From positions 1 to 64,000 of the forward strand of contig NZ_JBEXMJ010000022.1 of assembly GCF_040610475.1 (NCBI RefSeq): a stretch of 64,000 nucleotides of DNA, read 5' to 3'. The stretch comes from Actinopolymorpha sp. NPDC004070 (lineage in GTDB: Bacteria > Actinomycetota > Actinomycetes > Propionibacteriales > Actinopolymorphaceae). Positions within the stretch are counted from its first letter, which is position 1; every line of letters starts with the position of its first letter. Both the position numbers and the translations under genes were made by a program. Below, one piece after another: positions 59,561 to 64,000 of the stretch. The notes under the pieces were generated by a model. It was given only the letters and a program-made list of their open reading frames with translations. It made no database searches and was not told the origin of the DNA.

Positions 59561-61152
59561 TGACGGCGACTACTGAGGCTCTCAGCCGGAATGCCCGCTC
59601 CGGCACCGGTACCGACAAGACCTACCCCGTGCGAGGACTCATGCCTGCCGATCGGCCCGAAGACGTCCTGGCGGAGACCGCGGGGGTGTCGAGTCCTCGT
59701 ACGCCCGTGGTGATCCGGCTCCTGATGCTGGCGACGTTCGTGGTGATTCTGAACGAGACCATCATGCTCAACGCGATCCCGCGGTTGACGGCTGAACTGC
59801 ACGTCACCGAGCAGGCCGCACAGTGGGTCTCCACCGGGTTCATGCTGACCACCGCCGCTGTCATTCCGGTCACCGGCTGGTTCCTGCAGCGCGTCTCCAC
59901 GCGCAGCGCCTACGCGACCGCGATGGGCGTCTTCCTCGCCGGCACGGCGCTGTCGGCGGCCGCCCCGGTCTTCGAGATGCTTCTGCTCGGCCGCATCGTC
60001 CAGGCGGTCGGCACGGCCGTGATGCTGCCGTTGCTGATGACGACCCTGATGACCGTGGTGCCCGAGAGTGACCGGGGCCGGGTGATGGGCAACGTGACCC
60101 TGGCGATCTCGGTTGCGCCCGCGATGGGGCCGACGGTGTCCGGACTCGTCCTGGCGCACGGATCGTGGCGGATGCTGTTCCTGCTGGTTCTGCCGATCGC
60201 GGGCGCGGTCACGTGGTTCGGTCTGCGTCGCCTCGAGAACGTCGGAGAGCCGGAGGACAGCACCATCGACTGGCCCAGTGTGGTCATGGCCGCTGTCGGC
60301 TTCGGTGGGCTGGTCTACGGTCTCACCCAGTTCGCCGAGGGCGGAGCCGGCGAGTCGGCCCTGGTCGTCGGCGGCGGGCTGGTGGCTGTCGGGGCGTTCG
60401 TGATGCGCCAGCTTCGGCTCAAGCGTGCGGGCTCCTCGCCCCTGATGGACCTGGGCACCCTGCGGCATCTGACCTACACCAAGGGCGTGACCCTGATGTC
60501 GGCGGGATTCGTGGCGATGATGGGTTCGATGATCCTGCTGCCGCTGTACCTGCAGAACGTCCGCGGCCTGAGCCCGCTGCAGACGGGCCTGCTGGTGATG
60601 CCCGGGGGGCTCGCCATGGGCGTGCTCGGCCCGACCGTCGGGCGGGTTTTCGACCGGTTCGGTGGGCGGATGCTGATCATCCCGGGCTCCGTCGGGATCG
60701 TGGCGGCGCTGGCCGGCTTCACCCAGGTCTCCATGGCGATGCCGTACTGGCAGGTGCTCGGGCTGTACATGATCCTGATGCTGTCGCTGGCCACGGTGTT
60801 CACGCCGGTCTTCACGCTCGCGCTCGGCGCCCTGCCGCAGCACCTCTACTCCCACGGGAGCTCGATGCTGGGGACTTTGCAGCAGGTGTCCGCCGCGTTC
60901 GGCACCGCGCTGGCGGTGACCGTGATGACCGTAAGGGCCGATCAGCTGACGGCCGGCGGAGCTTCCGTCGGCCCCGCCCAGCTCGGCGGCATGAGGCTCG
61001 CCTTCCTGGTCAGCGCGGCGCTCTCGATCGTCGTGGTCGCGGTCGCCCTGCGGATGCCGAAGCGGGCCGACGACAGCGAGGAGGCGGCGCCGGCCGACCC
61101 GCAGCAGAGCCCGCCCACCGGTGAGCGGGACGAGCTCGAGCCCGTCCGCTGA
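59560..61152 (+). CDS. DHA2-family MFS multidrug efflux transporter
   Basis: A 530-residue 14-segment drug:H+ antiporter of the EmrB/QacA type. ILNETIMLNAIPRLTAELHVTEQAAQWVSTGFML is the TM1-TM2 region with the N-E/D motif, LLGRIVQAVGTAVMLPLLMT contains motif B, and VAPAMGPTVSGLVL the antiporter motif C. It would export hydrophobic drugs. ATG at 59560 lacks a ribosome-binding site and overlaps a putative operator; ATG at 59641 (MPADRPEDV) has GAGGA close by and may be the true start, shortening the protein by 27 residues. It is next to the ribosomal-protection gene, an arrangement like otrA/otrB-type self-resistance. Confidence 0.87.
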   Translation: MTATTEALSRNARSGTGTDKTYPVRGLMPADRPEDVLAETAGVSSPRTPVVIRLLMLATFVVILNETIMLNAIPRLTAELHVTEQAAQWVSTGFMLTTAAVIPVTGWFLQRVSTRSAYATAMGVFLAGTALSAAAPVFEMLLLGRIVQAVGTAVMLPLLMTTLMTVVPESDRGRVMGNVTLAISVAPAMGPTVSGLVLAHGSWRMLFLLVLPIAGAVTWFGLRRLENVGEPEDSTIDWPSVVMAAVGFGGLVYGLTQFAEGGAGESALVVGGGLVAVGAFVMRQLRLKRAGSSPLMDLGTLRHLTYTKGVTLMSAGFVAMMGSMILLPLYLQNVRGLSPLQTGLLVMPGGLAMGVLGPTVGRVFDRFGGRMLIIPGSVGIVAALAGFTQVSMAMPYWQVLGLYMILMLSLATVFTPVFTLALGALPQHLYSHGSSMLGTLQQVSAAFGTALAVTVMTVRADQLTAGGASVGPAQLGGMRLAFLVSAALSIVVVAVALRMPKRADDSEEAAPADPQQSPPTGERDELEPVR

Positions 61153-61412
61153 GCGTGTCGATCCCTGCCGTCGCCGGGTAGTTCGTCGCGGGTTCCTACC
61201 CGAACGTCGACCTTCCCCCCACCGCGTCGGCATGTTCCGGGCCGAGATCCGGCCTCCTTCCCGTAGCCACTCAGACGGTGATGGCATGTGGCCGGGTTGT
61301 CCCGGGCAACGGCGCGCGACCCGGGGCGTGGTGGCGCATTCACAACCGGCGTACAGGTTGCTTCCAGGTGAGACCCATACCGTCGGTGTCCGACGTGGCG
61401 GGAGGAGTTCAC

Positions 61413-63326
61413 GTGTGCGGCATCGGCGGTTACGTCGGCCTGGACGAGGCGACCGGGGCGCCTGTCCTGACCGCGATGGCCCGGGCACAGCGGCATCGCG
61501 GCCCGGACGGGAACGGGACGTTCGCCGGGCCTCGGTTCGGTCTGGCCCATCAACGGCTGGCGATCATCGACCGTGCGCGAGGTGCCCAGCCGATGGTCTC
61601 GAACGACGGCCGGTACGTCCTCAGTTACAACGGCGAGGTCTACAACTTCCGCGAGCTGCGCGCCGAACTCGCCGCGGCAGGTCGGAGCTTCGCCACCGAC
61701 TCCGACACCGAGGTGGTTCTGGCCGCCTACGAACGTTGGGGCACAACGGCGTTCGACCGGTTCAACGGCATGTTCGCCCTCGCGATCGCCGACACCGCCA
61801 CGGGGAGGGTGGTCCTGGCCCGCGACCAGTTCGGGATCAAGCCGCTGCATCTGGCCACCGGGCCGGACGGCGAGACGTTGTTCGCCAGCGAGATCGGCGC
61901 GCTTCTTGCCACCGGCCGGTTGCCCCGCCGTCCGGACGACACGACCGTCTACCGCTACCTGCGCCACCGGGTGCACGACGACACCGACCGGACGTTCTTC
62001 GACGGCATCCGCCGGCTGCTGCCCGGGCACCTGGCAACCATCGAACCGGACGGCACCGCGACGATCGAGCCCTACACGCACTTCTACGAGGAGATGCGAG
62101 ACCTGGCGTCGCGCTCACAGCCGTACGACAAAGCTGCGCGTGAGCGGTTCGCGCAGGCGCTGACCGCGGCCATCCGGCTCCGGCTGGTCAGTGACGTACC
62201 GGTGGGAACGGCGCTGTCCGGCGGCCTGGACTCCTCCACCATCGTGGCCAGTCTGGACCGCATGGTCGGTCAACGAGACGTCGACGCCGGTCCGCTCGGC
62301 GCTCGCCAGCAGACGTTCTCAGCGGTCTTCCCGGGTCAGATCAACGACGAGGAGCGCTACGTCGACGCGGTGGCGGATCGGTGCTCGGACCGGCTGCGGG
62401 TGCACAAGGTGCGTCCCGAACCCGAGGGGCTGGTGGCCGAGCTCACCGACTTCGTTCGTACGCAGCAGGAACCGGTGATCTCCACCGGACCGTACGCGCA
62501 GTACTGCGTGATGCGTATGGCGAGCCGGCACGTCACCGTGATGCTGGACGGTCAGGGCGCAGACGAACTGCTCGCCGGCTATGCGCCCTACGTGCTCGTC
62601 CATCTTCGTGAACTCCGGCGCACGGTCGGGAACCGCCGGGCCGCTCGTGAACTCGTCCGCTTCACCGATGTGTTGTGGCGACTGGGCCGCTTCCGCGTCA
62701 AGGACTCCTTGCGGCGCCGGACCAGGACGCCCGTCACGGACCTGCTCGATCCCACCTTCACGGCCGCGCACAGCGGGCAGACGCTGCGGGTGGTCCGCGA
62801 CGACGTGAAACGCCGCTTGGAAGACGATCTGTTCCGGCAGAGCCTGCCTGCCCTGCTGCGGTACGAGGACCGCAACACCATGCGCTTCTCCTTGGAAGGA
62901 AGGGTGCCGTTCCTCGACATGGACCTGCTCCGCACTCTGTGGCCACTGGACAACGCGGCGATCATCGGCGCGGGCTGGAACAAACGGGCATTGCGGGACT
63001 CGACCTCGGAGCTGCTGCCGGGCAAGGTGCTCCGCCGGCGGAACAAGATCGGGTTCACCACACCGGAGCACGCCTGGTTCCTGCGGATCCACGAGGACGT
63101 GCGGGAGATCCTGAGTTCGCCCTCGTTCGGGAGCCGTCCGTACTGGCGGCAGGACGCCGTCCTCCGCGCCTTCGACGACTTCGTGGCCGGCAAGGGAGTC
63201 GCGGAGACGATGGTCTTCTGGCGGCTGGTCAACGTCGAACTCTGGCTTCGTACGTTCGTCGACACCGATCCGGCGCCGGGCCTGGCCGGCGCTGACTCGA
63301 TCGAGCCGAGGGCACTCATTCCCTAA
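61413..63326 (+). CDS. asnB: Glutamine-dependent asparagine synthetase (AsnB)
   Basis: A 637-residue class II amidotransferase. Translation begins GTG TGC, so after Met removal Cys is the N-terminal nucleophile (CGIGGY). RHRGPDGNGTF, LAHQRLAIID and YNGEVYNF form the glutaminase pocket, and SGGLDSS (269-275) is the ATP-pyrophosphatase loop of the synthetase domain. GGGAGGAG lies five bases upstream, which fixes the start despite an open frame back to 61278. It converts aspartate and glutamine to asparagine, or amidates another carboxylate, as AsnB homologues in envelope or natural-product loci do. The 260-base gap upstream shows no gene. Confidence 0.9.
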   Translation: MCGIGGYVGLDEATGAPVLTAMARAQRHRGPDGNGTFAGPRFGLAHQRLAIIDRARGAQPMVSNDGRYVLSYNGEVYNFRELRAELAAAGRSFATDSDTEVVLAAYERWGTTAFDRFNGMFALAIADTATGRVVLARDQFGIKPLHLATGPDGETLFASEIGALLATGRLPRRPDDTTVYRYLRHRVHDDTDRTFFDGIRRLLPGHLATIEPDGTATIEPYTHFYEEMRDLASRSQPYDKAARERFAQALTAAIRLRLVSDVPVGTALSGGLDSSTIVASLDRMVGQRDVDAGPLGARQQTFSAVFPGQINDEERYVDAVADRCSDRLRVHKVRPEPEGLVAELTDFVRTQQEPVISTGPYAQYCVMRMASRHVTVMLDGQGADELLAGYAPYVLVHLRELRRTVGNRRAARELVRFTDVLWRLGRFRVKDSLRRRTRTPVTDLLDPTFTAAHSGQTLRVVRDDVKRRLEDDLFRQSLPALLRYEDRNTMRFSLEGRVPFLDMDLLRTLWPLDNAAIIGAGWNKRALRDSTSELLPGKVLRRRNKIGFTTPEHAWFLRIHEDVREILSSPSFGSRPYWRQDAVLRAFDDFVAGKGVAETMVFWRLVNVELWLRTFVDTDPAPGLAGADSIEPRALIP

Positions 63327-63334
63327 GCGGGGTT

Positions 63335-63356
63335 GACGTCGCCGTGCCGTGGCGTC
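63335..63356. terminator. Hairpin between convergent asnB and the partial gene
   Basis: GACGTCGC (63335-63342) can pair with GTGGCGTC (63349-63356) in an 8-bp stem with two wobble pairs. It sits in the 31-base gap between converging genes. There is no T-tract. Confidence 0.3.
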
Positions 63357-63357
63357 C

Positions 63358-64000
63358 TCACGAGCGGAAGTCGACGCCGACGTGCCGCAGGAGGTAAGCG
63401 ATTGTTGCGTCTTCGAGATCCCGGGGCCACGTTGCCCCGGTGCGCTCGGCCAACGCCCTCCCGCGCCGGATGAACTCCCGCGACAGCACACGGATCGTGG
63501 CGGTGATCCCGTCGACGGACACGTCGGCCGCTGGGATCGATTCCAGAAACGTGCGTTGCTCGGCACTGAGGTACGGATTGAGCCTCTTGTTGCCTCCGCG
63601 CCGGTGAACTCCGCGCTCGGCCAACATGACCTGGACCAGCCCGTCCCGAATCGCGTTGATCCCACTGTGCGCGACGGTGAGTTCGTTTCTTCCGAACGTC
63701 ACCGCGAGGTTGCCGAGGAAGTACAGGCACAGCTTGACCGCGGCCTCGGGGAAGAACGGCTCGCCCATGTGCAACTCCGGTGCGACCTGGCGAGCGGGAA
63801 GCAGGTCGCCGGTCGAGTCGTACAGCGGAACGATGCCCGCGGTGATGGGTGCGCTCGTGCTCCGTGGGTGGATGATCAGGTCCACATGCTGCCAGTCCTT
63901 CGTCAGTGCGTACCCGCCGATCAGACCCGGCAGGCTGGTCGCGAGCACCAACGGCCCGGCGATCGCGGCCGCCGTGTCCGGCCAGTTGTCCCGGAACCAC
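63358..64000 (-). CDS. Partial gene, possible nucleotidyltransferase-like protein (5' end outside the window)
   Basis: At least 213 residues, open through the window edge, with the stop at 63358. The visible part includes GGYALTKDWQHVDLIIHPRS, which recalls the G...K/R-x-D-D/E-h segment of nucleotidyltransferase-fold proteins, although the first metal-binding acidic pair is replaced by HVD. LHMGEPFFPEAAVKLCLYFLGNLAVTFGRNEL follows and then a helical C-terminal part. I do not recognise the family with confidence. It converges with asnB. Confidence 0.5.
   Translation of the reverse strand, partial: WFRDNWPDTAAAIAGPLVLATSLPGLIGGYALTKDWQHVDLIIHPRSTSAPITAGIVPLYDSTGDLLPARQVAPELHMGEPFFPEAAVKLCLYFLGNLAVTFGRNELTVAHSGINAIRDGLVQVMLAERGVHRRGGNKRLNPYLSAEQRTFLESIPAADVSVDGITATIRVLSREFIRRGRALAERTGATWPRDLEDATIAYLLRHVGVDFRS

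Noticed and set aside
1..64000. CRISPR arrays, tRNA or rRNA genes, prophage or att sites
   Set aside because: No regularly spaced repeats, tRNA-like cloverleaf or rRNA segments, integrase genes or flanking direct repeats were noticed apart from the single IS element.

Overview
The window is high-GC DNA with many GTG starts, dense genes and typical actinobacterial families (IclR, FadR, TetR, DUF6458, K/T/P-rich secreted wall enzymes). It most likely comes from the chromosome of a soil-type Actinomycetota, perhaps Propionibacteriales such as Actinopolymorpha or Kribbella. That placement is inference from gene style, since no rRNA, tRNA or housekeeping marker was seen.

Layout. 0.2-4.1 kb: a DUF4157/beta-propeller protein and a secreted NlpC/P60 enzyme whose ribosome-binding site sits in a hairpin. 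4.4-9.3 kb: a tight minus-strand sulfatase, GH2, sulfatase operon. 9.5-13 kb: alcohol dehydrogenase, AEC transporter, APH-fold kinase. 13.2-16.8 kb: a MASE1 membrane protein followed by a GAF-GAF sensor gene cut by an IS630-family element. 17.3-19.8 kb: GNAT and TetR genes diverging from a dehydrogenase across a 26-bp palindrome. 19.9-26.6 kb: amidohydrolase, DNA glycosylase-like protein, three enolase-superfamily enzymes and a DHFR-like protein. 26.7-37.5 kb: mixed genes with much decay (pieces of an ABC permease, an ABC ATPase and a Mur ligase, a frameshifted kinase, a phosphatase without its catalytic histidines, and a deleted MFS transporter at the head of an MFS-FadR-PhyH operon). 37.7-52.2 kb: nitrilase, heparinase II/III-like protein, aldo/keto reductase, UspA, two paralogous solute-binding lipoproteins, Gfo/Idh/MocA and FAD oxidoreductases, a second PhyH protein and IclR. 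52.3-64 kb: membrane glycosyltransferase, acyltransferase 3, SDR, L,D-transpeptidase, a ribosomal-protection GTPase beside a DHA2 efflux pump, asparagine synthetase, and a partial gene running off the end.

How the genes may work together. The sulfatases, GH2, heparinase-like enzyme, glucarate dehydratase-like and other acid-sugar dehydratases, sugar oxidoreductases and orphan binding proteins are what one expects for catabolism of sulfated or uronate-containing glycans. They lie in several small transcription units with their own regulators (FadR, IclR), not one locus, and no intact permease is present. The GTPase plus efflux pump look like a small antibiotic-resistance pair.

Start codons were chosen by ribosome-binding sites, overlaps and family alignment from memory. 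No database search was possible.
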